Assembly: GCA_029747015.1 (NCBI GenBank)
Contig: JAKOGI010000420.1
Location: 124,001-188,000 of the forward strand
Direction of reading: 5' to 3'
Source: Carnegiea gigantea
Taxonomy: Eukaryota > Streptophyta > Magnoliopsida > Caryophyllales > Cactaceae
DNA length: 64,000 nt
Shown here: positions 1 through 16,495 of the stretch, one piece after another
How positions within the stretch are numbered: the first letter of the stretch is position 1
Layout of the letters: every line of letters starts with the position of its first letter
The notes under the pieces: generated by a model
Seen by the model: the letters and a program-made list of their open reading frames with translations, nothing else
Databases searched by the model: none
What the model was told of the DNA's origin: nothing
Translations under genes and position numbers: made by a program

Positions 1-278
1 ATAAATATCATATGACTTTCCATTTGTCCAAAAGAAAGAACGCGATTAACTCCAAAAAATAATTAAAATTACCTGTCATCAAAACTAAAGCTACTGGAGT
101 ATATTGCTCTTCTAGTCTTTAAATTCCTTGTTATTCATATTAGGGTGATAGATGATGAAATTATTTGTTTGAAAATTTGGAGCTAAGAGGTCTGTAGTGA
201 GGGGTTATTATATGATCAATAGTAGAAAGGCAACAATGGCATTACATCTTACCTTTTAGTTCAACAATAGCAGAATTC

Positions 279-572
279 ATGTACTTCCTGGGCCATTACA
301 CTCGATGGCCATGTGAACACCCCCCCAAAAAAAAACAACAAAGACCACAAGGGAAGTGGTTCGCGGACGTCTATCATTATAATACTTTTATATTCAATAC
401 CAAAAAACTGTATTGTTGCAAAACTATATTAAAAAAAAACATCAGTTTTATTGTATCAGATTACATATTGACCGGTGTATATCACATATTGACCAGTGTA
501 TATCACATCCTGACCATGTATGACCAGTGTATATCACATCCTGACCATGTGTATATCATAAACTTGATATGA
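279..572. repeat. Tandem ~25-bp repeat (core 466-560)
   Basis: Between about 466 and 560 a unit containing 'tgaccagtgtatatcacat' recurs three to four times with small changes (accggtgtat, accagtgtat, accatgtgtat). A 97-codon open frame over this stretch is a by-product of the repeat and resembles no protein I know. No gene is supported here. Confidence 0.6.
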
Positions 573-604
573 CGAGTGTAACCCTGTTAAAAATATTTGC
601 AGAA

Positions 605-760
605 TGTAGCGGGATTTACAGTGCAAGTTGTTGTTGTTGTCTAAAGAAACAACTTCTATGCGAATAGAGACACCTGAGGGAATAAGACTGTCTATATCTA
701 AATCTCCCCAGGCCCCTTGTAAGCAAAATCTACACTGAAAATTGTTATTGTTGTTGTTTT
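605..760 (+). repeat. SINE-like 3' ends with (TTG)n tails
   Basis: Two adjacent segments end in TTGTTGTTGT runs (about 625-641 and 743-758). The second is preceded by 'gactgtctatatctaaatctcc', the same motif seen before TTG-repeat tails at 12328-12408 and 44341-44423. This layout matches the 3' end of plant tRNA-derived SINEs that finish in short TTG repeats. I could not identify a 5' Pol III box A/B head, so these are called remnants. Confidence 0.4.
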
Positions 761-877
761 AAGAATCCTACTTTTCCCCCTCACAATTGTTGGTTAGAAT
801 GCATCAACATATTATACAATTCAAAATGGAAAAATTTTTCATCTACTGCGTTTTAGATAGATAGATAGACCTAAGGA

Positions 878-957
878 GATGTAAGGAGTTGTAAGAAGAT
901 GTAAGGAGATGTAAGGAGATGTAAGAAGCTGTAAAAAGATGTAAGAAGCTGTAAGGA
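878..957. repeat. 10-bp minisatellite (consensus gatgtaagga)
   Basis: About eight consecutive 10-bp units of the form gatgtaagga / gttgtaagaa / gctgtaaaaa occur here. The same units reappear at 1471-1486 and 2238-2275, on both sides of the inserted MITE, so the original array was longer or duplicated. No coding content is apparent. Confidence 0.75.
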
Positions 958-1486
958 TGGATATAAGGAATTGTTGAATTGTTGAAGAGTTGTGTAGTAT
1001 AATTTATTTTATAATGAATGTTTTGGATGAAAAATAATAATATTAAAATAATATACTTATTAAAAATAAACAATTAATTAAGTGAATTACACAACAAAAA
1101 AATATATTAATCCCCATAAATTTGGTGAATAAAATTTCGTCCAAGATTTTTTTTATGAACATTAGTTTGATCGAATAAGCAAAGTATAACCCAAAAAAAA
1201 AACTTTTTTGACAAAATTAAATACGACTCTTCAAATAAATCCCTATTTTAAGTAAATAATTTTAAATATAAATAAATGTATGGTCATCTATAATAATATA
1301 TATTTCATGTCAAAACTCAAATATAATTTGCGTCGTTATATTATGTTTTTATGTTTATGTAAATGTTGTGTTCATAAGATATTTATAAATTTTGTATATT
1401 TGTAGTATTATTAAAAAAATATACATATTTCTGTAACTAAAATAAATGAATGTTATAGAAGATCTATGAAATATAAGGAGATGTAA

Positions 1487-2234
1487 GAGCATAACCAATG
1501 GTGAGCCTATTTTTTGACTCACCAGTGGGGCCTACCACTGCCACATCATCCCTCTCTCCAATTTTTGGGCTCACAATCCTCACTCTCTCCAATAGACGGC
1601 TCACCATTTTAGCTCACAAAATAAAATAATATCTAAGGACCCCACACCTAACTATATTTAATTAGTTTAGTTTTTGTGTTTTGATTTCTTATTTGACTTT
1701 ATTATTTTTGTGAAAAATAATTTACACAAATACAAGTAATAATTTTCATTAATATAGTAGTGTATAAATAAAAAGGTCTCTCACAAAAAAAAAAGAAAAG
1801 AAAAAGGTTTAGATTACCATTATCTTTTCCATTAATACATGCAATAGTTTTCATTAATACGTCTAATAACTTCCATTATCTTTTCCTTTACCAAAAAAAA
1901 ATTCAAATCACGAGACCACCCCTCCCCCCATTCTGCCGCTTTCTCTTTCATCCCTTCATCTTCTTCCCCCCGCTCCTTCCATGGCTTCCTCCATTTTTTT
2001 CTCAAATGAAAGACACCCACTTCATTTTAATAAATTTAAAAAATTTAAGCTTTTTTCTTTTTGGGGCTTCATGAACAGTAAAAAAAATAAAGGTAGAAAT
2101 TGGGGGAGGGCCGCTCGCGGAGGCAGGCCGCTCGTCCCTTTCTCGCGAGCGGGGTGACGGCTAGAAACTGAGAGAGCCGCCCGCTCGCCCGTGGCCTGAA
2201 ATTTTTGCCCGTGAGACCTCCATTGCAGGTGCTC
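1487..2234. mobile_element. PIF/Harbinger-like MITE with TAA target duplication
   Basis: The left end reads GAGCATAACCAATGG and the reverse complement of the right end reads GAGCACCTGCAATGG, giving an imperfect 15-bp terminal inverted repeat. TAA lies immediately outside both ends (1484-1486 and 2235-2237). TIRs of the GAGCAnnnnCAATGG type with a TWA target duplication are typical of Tourist/PIF-Harbinger MITEs. The 748-bp body holds no transposase. Its last ~140 bp (about 2098-2234) are unusually GC-rich for this neighbourhood. The element sits inside the gatgtaagga minisatellite. Confidence 0.75.
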
Positions 2235-2237
2235 TAA

Positions 2238-2968
2238 GAAGATGTAAGGAGATGTAAAGAAGTTGTAAGAAAATGTAAACTCCTAACTAAATCCTAAAAA
2301 ATGCGAAATAAAACAGAGCCTAAAACCAGTTTGTTGAAAATAGACATTCATTGGAAAATGCAAGGGAAAACACATATGGTCCTACACCTACGCTCGTAAC
2401 CTCTATGCTGCTCCTGCTCCACCTATGATCTATGCATGTTGATGCACTGTTCAATAGAGTTCACTGCAGACACCACCAGCATCACGAAGCCCAGAATCGA
2501 CAACTTACAAAAGATTAGGTGTGAATGTGAAATTGCGAATCCCCCCCTTTTTAATTTCAAACAGACGCAAACACTCGACACAGACACCCTTCTCTTTCAA
2601 CTTTCATTCCCCCACCCTCATATCCCCCATACCCAAAAGTCTTACTTTCCCAAAGAGATTCCCAGCAACAATTAAATGCTTGCAGTTGCTGCTTCTTTCT
2701 CTCTCACTCTCCCTCACTGCTGTGCAGTTCACCGACACGTGCTCGTTCATGCTCTTGTCATGTGACCCTCCTCCTCAGTCCTCCCCCTCTCTCCTCTCAC
2801 CTGCTTCTTCCTCACATTTATTTGCCCATCTCCTTCTAATTTCTGTCTCTAATCTGCTCACTGTAATTCTGCTTCACACTTGAGAAATTGAGCATCCCTG
2901 AAGGTCCAATGCCCATCTGATCGTTAAAAGTTCAAGCCTTTGTATTACCCACTTGATAATGTAAAAGT
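2238..2968 (+). promoter_or_regulatory. Upstream region and pyrimidine-rich leader of BSK
   Basis: After the last minisatellite units (to about 2275) this stretch precedes the BSK start codon. From about 2540 to 2880 it is strongly CT-rich (ttctctctcactctccctcac and ctcctctcacctgcttcttcc), as is common in plant promoters and 5' leaders. Open frames here (2436-2675, 2521-2883) have the low-complexity make-up of CT-rich DNA and resemble no family. I could not place a transcription start or TATA box with confidence. Confidence 0.35.
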
Positions 2969-9015
<6,047 letters not shown>

Positions 9016-10923
9016 ATTTGGGTTTTTCTTCTTCTTTATCAGATTGGAATGTACTGTTACGGTGGGCAAATGGATAGACAGAGGGGAAAAGGAAGTTTGA
9101 TTTTGCGCGATGGTTTCTTGAGGATACTGTGAGAAATTGTTGTTCCGCTTTGCCATAGGTACTTGGTTGGAATCATACCATACATAATGTAATCTGACAA
9201 AGTAGTACAGTTCAGAAAGTAGATTAAGTTTAACTATACTTGCCTGGGCTTGTATCATCCTTGTTTTTGGTTTTTTTTTTTTGGGGTCCATATTAAAATT
9301 TTGGGAATTTCTTGTGCAAAACTAAGACGATTTCTTTGGGTTTATGGCGTCGTGGTCACTCCAACTCGTATCAATCGAATTGATCGGCAAAGCTACCAGA
9401 CTAGTTAGGTAAAGAGCTTTTTGGATAACTTTTTTGTTGTAATTATAAGCCGTGTTTGATGAAATAGTTTTTCTAAACTCCAAACTGTCAATATGTTAAG
9501 ATTAGCTTTCTTTTAATATTATAATGAACCTTTTAATAGTGGCAATGATAAATTTTTTAATATTACTGTTTTTTATCAAGTTTCAAAAAATAACTACTCT
9601 GGTAAAAGAAATTTCAAAAATAACTAATCAAAACAATTAATGTAAGCCACTAACATCTATTAATATCCAAGACAATAATTAGTTGACAGTTACTAGCTCA
9701 ATTTAAACAGATTCTGGAAAACTCCATCTGTCGCAAATTAATAGTTCTTCCGTACTCCCAATTTGTACAAGCGATCCCGCAAAAACAACAGAGGTGCGCG
9801 AATCTCCCTCTCTCTCTCCCCCCAGTTGGCTGTCTGTGAATTGTCAATTTTCTTCCTTTATTCGTCTGATAGATTCTGTTTGAATGTTGTGTCTTATCGA
9901 ATCAAATGTATTATTACTATCATGCTTTCAATAATGAATGATTTTGATGGTTAATTACGGTTTTGTGAACAAAAAATCTTGGAACAAGTTCCTGTCTTTG
10001 CTTATTGGATTTGCTGGCCTTATGAAGGCAGAAAGCCCAGTCAAAGTTACATTTGGCAAGCAGGTTGTTTTTGCCGGGTTTGGATTTGATTCGGGTCAAT
10101 TTGGGTTGGATCCTATTGCTTTTGATGGATAGTAGGGGCATGACTGATTTGGGTTTAGGTCAAAATCGGGTTTATTCGATTTCGAGTTGAATTGGTGTAT
10201 GTTGGGCTTGGATGGCATGTATTGTTCTGGCTAGCCTGTCTAACCATGGGAGCAACTACTTTAGTACAAGCAAACTGGGTCAGGTTGTTTATGCCTTTAT
10301 GGGTTGAGTCATGCCTAGGTTGACCCCTAAATTTGTGTTGGACATGGGTCAAGTCAGACCAACAGTGGGTTACCCTATTTTGGTCCACGGGTAGGGTTTG
10401 GTTCTGGATTGTTTGTGTTGAGAATTGGATATTCATCAGTATTGCCAAATGTTGTACAAGTTGTCGAAGATTTCTAAGCTCAACGAGCTAGAATTGTATT
10501 AGATGAAATAGTCTTACACCTACAGATACAGAATTCTGTATTTTCACAGTGGCACAGACGAATAGAACTGCACTGAAGATGGGAAACAATCATGCTAGTA
10601 GTTAATTTCGTGCAGCATCCTTAGCTTGTGGTCAAGTCTATTTATAGAGCAGTGACCAAATATTGATTGCATTTTCTTAACAAGTTCGTTTGGAAAATTT
10701 GGCAATTGACCGAATATGTCCAAACTCAATTCAACCTGAACGTATTTGACCTTTTCTGAGCTGATCCAAAATGCTCCTGACCTGAAATAGCTTGTCAGGC
10801 GTCAACACCTTGAACTGCAGTAGGGTTTCATGTTCTTTCTTGCTGTTATGCATTGAACTTTTCTGATCATATTGAAACCCCTGTCCCCTTTTTTCTTCCC
10901 CAGGGAGCAAAACTTGTCATTGT
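9016..10923. other. Intergenic or leader region, no supported gene
   Basis: About 1.9 kb follows the BSK stop. 9016-9300 is its probable 3' UTR and is T-rich. 9760-9830 has a CT run ending in an AG that could be part of a first exon of the small ORF at 10924. 9938-10132 is a 64-codon open frame without recognisable family. 10139-10450 contains repeated 'gggtt..ggtc' GT-rich sequence of the kind seen in decayed plant repeats. I see no other feature. Confidence 0.4.
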
Positions 10924-11181
10924 ATGGATATAAACCCACCAGCAGGGAAGGAGGTACCTTTGGATGTCGTGAGGGAGTTGCTCATAGCAATATCCCACTC
11001 TCCGCCAGACAATCATCAACTCAATTCAAGTTCTGACAAAGCGCAGTTAAACGGTGACAATGGTGAAGCAAAAGTGAACAGCGATAGTTCAGCAGAAGAG
11101 CTTAGATCAGAACTCATATCGATCTCCTATGTACCATCGCCAGACAAGATTGCGCTGCCATCAATGGGCATCGAGGAATGA
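10924..11181 (+). CDS. Possible small uncharacterised protein (85 aa) or terminal exon
   Basis: An ATG-to-stop frame of 85 codons starts about 20 bases after a good intron acceptor (ttttcttccccag, ending at 10903). The frame is open back to that acceptor, so it may be either a whole small CDS in exon 2 or the last exon of a longer protein. The protein is acidic and polar, with a hydrophobic helix-like segment (VVRELLIAISHS, about residues 14-25) and a second similar motif (ELISISYVPSPD, about 64-75). I do not recognise a family. Codon use looks coding and the frame sits downstream of a leader-like CT tract near 9800. Transcription is an inference only. Confidence 0.35.
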   Translation: MDINPPAGKEVPLDVVRELLIAISHSPPDNHQLNSSSDKAQLNGDNGEAKVNSDSSAEELRSELISISYVPSPDKIALPSMGIEE

Positions 11182-11657
11182 CAGTCGCATAAAAGTAGGA
11201 TTCTTAATGTTGAGTTTGTCTATGTGAATATGTACATATATTGGCAATGATCGCCAGATAGCTTGTGAACTGTGATAAACTTGCTGGGAAAGGAAAATGT
11301 GGATTTTGAGTACAGATTTGGTGGCGTGGATGTTTGCTAGAGGCTTAAGTGTGGGGGTTTGTATGTCATTAGCAGAAAGAACATAAAAATTGTGTAATTC
11401 TGCTGTTGTTTGCTGTCTGATTGCATTAATATTCACGTTGTCAGATGAAGATATGACTTAATTGTTTAAGTTTGGGAGGGACAATTATGCATAATGAATA
11501 TGATATGATGTGCTTGATTATTGGAAGGCGTGATATACAATCACAATGTGCCTCATAGTCATGTTTCATCACGATGTCTTGCGAAGATTTTAGATTTGTT
11601 TTTGCACCCAAAAAAAAAAAAAAAAAACGCTGTCACAAAAAATAAAGTAAAATAAAA
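11182..11657. other. Intergenic, nothing recognised
   Basis: This stretch is probable 3' flank of the small ORF, then a poly-A run (about 11610-11627) just before the first tRNA gene. No gene or repeat is supported. Confidence 0.4.
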
Positions 11658-11729
11658 AGGGCCCAACCGGGTTCGAACCAGTGACCTCTTGATCTGCAGT
11701 CAAATGCTCTACCACTGAGCTATGGACCC
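11658..11729 (-). tRNA. trnC-GCA: tRNA-Cys (GCA), copy 1
   Basis: The reverse complement folds as a complete 72-nt cloverleaf. The acceptor stem is GGGTCCA/TGGGCCC (one G-U pair), the D arm GCTC-AGTGGTA-GAGC, and the anticodon arm TTTGA-CTGCAGA-TCAAG with anticodon GCA (Cys). The T arm is ACTGG-TTCGAAC-CCGGT, with a G-U pair where copy 2 has C-G. Box A (TAGCTCAGTGG) and box B (GGTTCGAAC) are present. A T-rich Pol III terminator follows on the minus strand. The gene is intronless and CCA is not encoded, as expected for a eukaryotic nuclear tRNA. Confidence 0.95.
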
Positions 11730-12792
11730 AATTGGAGGGAATGAGTCTTAATTCAGTCTTTGATATTAGCGGTTTGTAACGGAACCAAACTCAAATTTTC
11801 CATGTACAAATCCGATTGTCTGCATTTTTTTGTCTGAGCATTTGGGGATTTTAGACCGAAATTACACTAAACACGATCCTCCAATGTCCAAACTTAATTG
11901 ACCGATTATTTGAACCCAAATTCGCTATCAAATTCAGACAACATGGATTGGGATTGTCAAGCTTGAACATGACCCAATTTTCAATTTGGACTCTTTACAA
12001 ATTTGAAGTTCGAATGGAAATTTTGTGACTAGAGGCAGTTTTTTCTCATATATGTATGTCGGACAAATTCGAGTAATAAAGTCAAAGAGATTCCAAAATA
12101 TGCACATGTACAACAATGTAATATATGTAATCTTGGTCTAATACATTGGTATTTAACAAGTAACCATAAAAATGAAAGTGCATGTATCTCTTTATATATA
12201 AATAAAGAAAGAGATAAATTTTATATAAAATATAGATATGCTTATATGTTGATAATGCAAGCTCAATTCTAATGCCAATTTTTTATAGGTCTCTAAAATG
12301 AGTCTCTCTGCATGCATGAACATCTGTAGGGAGATTGCCTACATATAAATCTTTCCAGTTCTCTCAAAAATAAAGCTCATACTAAGAACTGTTATTATTG
12401 TTGTTGTATTCTTCATTTAAAAAATACGAGTAATTTAACTAAAAATGACACAAAAGCGAGTATTATGTTGGTCATGAAGGCTCAAGCCCCACATCCTGTC
12501 CCTAATCAACAGAGAACAAGTCTATTTTCAACAAACTTGTGCCCTATGAATGTTCAAAACAAAGTTAATTAATTTGACATTTTATATTTAAATCCTCCCC
12601 AAGAAAGATTAGCATAATAAGCAAAATTGACCAGCGAATCAATCTGATGCAACCTTAAAATTTAATCAGATGCGAAGGTTGAATTCGCCCGTAATCTCAT
12701 CTCATCATGACATCTTAAAAAGATTCTTGAGGGGAAAAAAAAAGAAAAAAGAAAGAAAAGAAACATACAAGTCACAAAATAATTGGAAGGAA
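11730..12792. other. Spacer between the two tRNA-Cys genes
   Basis: An AT-rich spacer of about 1.06 kb. It contains one SINE-like 3' end with a (TTG)n tail (12328-12408) and an A/G-rich tract at 12735-12765 next to the second tRNA. No gene is supported. Short minus-strand open frames here are chance. Confidence 0.4.
12328..12408 (+). repeat. SINE-like 3' end with TTG tail
   Basis: The order 'gggagattgcctacatataaatct' ... 'tactaagaactgttattattgttgttgt' matches the segments near 679-758 and 44341-44423. No 5' half was found, so this is a remnant at most. Confidence 0.4.
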
Positions 12793-12864
12793 AGGGCCCA
12801 ACCGGGTTCGAACCGGTGACCTCTTGATCTGCAGTCAAATGCTCTACCACTGAGCTATGGACCC
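12793..12864 (-). tRNA. trnC-GCA: tRNA-Cys (GCA), copy 2
   Basis: This is identical to copy 1 except for one T-stem base, here the fully paired ACCGG/CCGGT. Acceptor, D and anticodon arms and anticodon GCA are the same. Box A and box B are intact. It lies 341 bp upstream of the CYP88 start codon, on the opposite strand. Flanks outside the tRNA differ from copy 1, so any duplication was old or limited to the gene. Confidence 0.96.
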
Positions 12865-13204
12865 ACGAGTTGACCAATTCTGTTGATTTGCACTACATTA
12901 AGCAAAGTGTCATAATTTAATTTTTGAAGGGGATTTTCATATCATGTCCCGTACATGCAAAATTGTGCTTTTGATTCGTGTGTGTCATTCAAAGATTTTA
13001 GATGATCCCCATATGATGATAAATCTGATCCTGGATTTTGAATTCTCTCAGCATTTCTAACATCATATGTGCACTGTACTTCCTATAAATGCAACCCTTA
13101 ATCTGAAATGCAGCAAATTAGGTAACAACAACTATAATAGATTGATCATCATCTCAGGCAGAGAAGAACAAAAGACAACAAAATCCAATCAAGAATTTGT
13201 AGCT

Positions 13205-15986
13205 ATGAGTTGGGTGTTGATTTGGGCGTTAATTGCAGTTGTTTTGGGAGGCTTAATGGCATTTTATGAGGTCTTGAAGTATGCAAATGAGTGGTTTTAT
13301 GTGAGAAGGTTAGGCAAGAAGAGGGAGTTTCTTCCTCCTGGTGACATGGGTTGGCCTTTCATTGGCACTCAACTCTCTTTCCTCAAAGCTTTCAAGTCTG
13401 ATGATCCTGACTCTTTCATCTCCAACTTTGCTGCTAGGTCTCTTTTTCTCTCATTTTCTTTCAGTTTCTATGATTGCAATCTAATATTTACAGAACTTAA
13501 CATATGTACAATCTTTACTGTCTTTTTGCTCGTAAAGGGATGATCTTCATACAAGGAAACACAAACTAACATGCTTTAACTTGATAAAAAAAACACTTCA
13601 GATTTGGACCAACAGGAATATACAGGGCAGTCATGTTTGGAAAGCCATGTGTGATAATAACAACACCTGAATCCTGCAAGAAAGTGTTGTCAGATGATGC
13701 AACATTTGGGCCTGGTTTTCCTGAGTCAATCACTAAACTAATGGGGAAGAAGGCATTCCACGGCATCTCTCACGAAGAACACAAGCGCTTGCGAAGGCTA
13801 ACCACAGCGGCCCTCAGTGGTCAGGAAGCATTGTCCATATATGTAAGGCATATCGAGGATATTGTGATCAAGTCCTTGCAGGAATGGGCTAGCATCTCGA
13901 GTCCCATTGAGTTCTTGACTGAGATGAGGAAGATCGCATTCAAGGTCATCATGTATGTTATGGTGGGTGATAGGAGCACTGATCACTTGATCATGGAGGC
14001 CTTGGAGAAGGAGTATACTACTTTGAATCATGGCTTGAAGTCCATGGCTATTGACCTCCCTGGCTTTGCTTACCACAATGCAATCAAGGTAATTTTTGTA
14101 TGGCTGGATATAACTGTACCTTGATGTCTAGGGTAATTTTAATTCAAAGAGAACTCAAAAGTTGGCCTAAGGATTTTGATGGCATTATTTAGTTAGATTT
14201 ACGTTGACCTAATTTCAAATTTGATTTAAATGGGCAGTTTTGAATATGTTTTTAGTTGGTCTAATAAAACTGATATGAAAATGCAATTGATGTTGTGCAG
14301 ACAAATTTTGGGTCAGTGCTATTCGGGTTGGGTCTACTTAGACAAATTTAGAATGTTTAATCATCTCGAATTTAAGGATGTCTAGAAAAATAAATCATCT
14401 CAAATTTCTCTGTGAACAGGCAAGGAAGAACTTGCAAAAGATATTTCAGACAGTTGTAGATGAAAGAAGGTCAGACAAGCAGGTAAATAAGCAAGGAGAA
14501 AAGGAGGATATGTTGGATATGCTAATAGGGGTTGACGATGAGCATGGGGGTAAATTGAGCGATGAAGAGATTGTGGACTTAATCATCATGTTTTTAAATG
14601 CTGGACATGAATCTTCTGGTCACGCAGCTATGTGGGCAGTTGTGCTCTTACAAGATCACCCTCAGATCTTTCAAAAAGCCAAGGTGAGCTGGATCATTAC
14701 ATTACATTGTCAAACTGTAATACTTTTTTGTGCATATGAGGTGCAAATGCTGATATAGGCGGGATTTGAATCCATGTCCTTGTCAAAAACTTCCAAACTC
14801 TTTACCAACTGTGTTAGTTGCCGCCCACGCCAAACTGTAATCCTTTAATGTAGGAAAAAGCTTTTCAAAAACAGTGAAATTTCTGTGGGTCGTTTGGAAA
14901 TAGTTTCTCTATTCCTCGGGAACAGGGGTAAATCTGTGTAATCTAAATTTGTCTGGAGTCACAAAGGAGCTGAAGGGCTTTTCAATCTATGCTAGGAGGA
15001 ACAAGAAAATATTGTAAAGAGCAGGCCACCAAATCAGAAAGGATTGACATTGAAAGAGACCAGGCGAATGGAGTATTTGTCTAAGGTATGTCTTGAACAA
15101 AATGAAACTCTGATCATTGCAATTTCGACTAATGAACCTGATTTGTACGATTTGAAAATGCTAAGGTTATCGATGAGACCTTACGAGTGATGAACATCTC
15201 ATTTACACTTTTCCGAGAGGCAACTACTGATGTTACCATCAATGGTTAGTGTCTTTGCTGGGAAATGATCATTTCTAATGTGCAGTTGAAGATAATAACA
15301 TCTGTTTTATCTGAAAGGTTATAATGTGCCCAAGGGATGGAGAATTTTGACTTGGCTTAGAAGTGCACACCTTGATTCAGACAAGTACCCAAACTGCAAG
15401 GAATTTAACCCCTCTAGATGGGATGTAAGTAGTACTATATATATGATGATGCATTTATGCAGCTTAACCCATAAAGCATAGGATAAAATTGTCTGACAGT
15501 TATTGAGCAATTACACATTCTATGCAGGATCCTAAAACAAGAACAAACTTTATTCCCTTTGGAGCTGGAAGTAGGATGTGTCCGGGGCGTGATCTGGCAA
15601 GGCTTGAAGTCTCTGTCTTCCTTCACTATTTCCTCCTAAACTACAGGTACATATTTTTCAGTGTATCTTGATCCATTATGAAAGTTGCTTTCTCGTTAGA
15701 CCTAGCAAAATTGACCTGCAATCAATTATTCAACCTAAAATAAGGCATCCTACTTTTGTTTGAAACCCAAGTATTCCATCAACATATTCAGACATGATCA
15801 AAAATTAACCTAACCCCAAATCTGATTCCAATATGTATTTTTGCGTAGTTTCAGATTCTTCTATTACATGTGTGAAATTATTTCATATGCAGACTGGAGA
15901 GAGTTAACCCTGGAAGCCCAGTAAGATACTTGCCAATCTCAAGGCCTGTTGATAATTGTCTTGCCAAGGTTATAAGGGTTTCCTAG
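13205..15986 (+). CDS. KAO: Cytochrome P450 CYP88 family, probable ent-kaurenoic acid oxidase
   Basis: Eight exons join in phase: 13205-13437, 13602-14088, 14420-14683, 14996-15085, 15166-15244, 15318-15424, 15528-15646, 15893-15986, giving 490 residues, the usual CYP88A length. The N-terminus is a hydrophobic ER anchor ([19 protein letters not shown]) followed by the proline hinge [10 protein letters not shown]450 motifs are complete: I-helix AGHESSGH (301-308), ExxR as ETLR (362-365), FNPSRW, and the heme loop [10 protein letters not shown] with Cys438. In CYP88A the enzyme oxidises ent-kaurenoic acid in three steps to GA12 in gibberellin synthesis; CYP88D relatives oxidise triterpenes. I favour KAO from phrases such as [24 protein letters not shown] and [10 protein letters not shown]. 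An in-frame ATG at 13067 adds 46 polar residues ahead of the anchor and is rejected. Confidence 0.9.
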
Positions 15987-16495
15987 TTGCTTTGTAATAC
16001 TGCCATGATTATTAATGTATACAATTCTCTTTTTATTATCCCTCCCAATCATTCAGAAATATTTTACCATGGTTGAAATAATAACAACAGTAGAGTATTA
16101 TTTCTCTAAATGATAATTGAAATGCCTGACTCCGATTAAAAATCATATCTTCCTGTGTTTATATGTATGTATTCATGTCAATATGAGTTTTTCAGTATCT
16201 CACAAATTCAGACTCTGAAGACTAACTACACATTATGATCAATAAACTAAAACTGATGATCAACATAGGATGTTATATGCAAGCACATATGCTTTTCAGA
16301 GAAACTACACAAAATCTATAAGCAAATTAGACTTGCTTCTATGTTACATTTAGTTATGACGGCAAAAGTTTGCAGGTAAAGGACTTCCTTCAACACTTGA
16401 AAAATCCAAGTTCTTGTCTACATCATTTGGGCTTGGAGGTCAGTGAGTATTAGGCATGCTTTCTGCTACATTGTCCACATCACCCCTCTGAAATG
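15987..16495. other. Intergenic, nothing recognised
   Basis: The CYP88 3' flank, AT-rich, up to the end of the convergent GLR pseudogene. No separate feature is supported. Confidence 0.4.

Noticed and set aside
13067..13204. In-frame 46-residue extension of CYP88
   Set aside because: It places polar residues ahead of the ER anchor; family members start at the hydrophobic segment beginning MSWVL.
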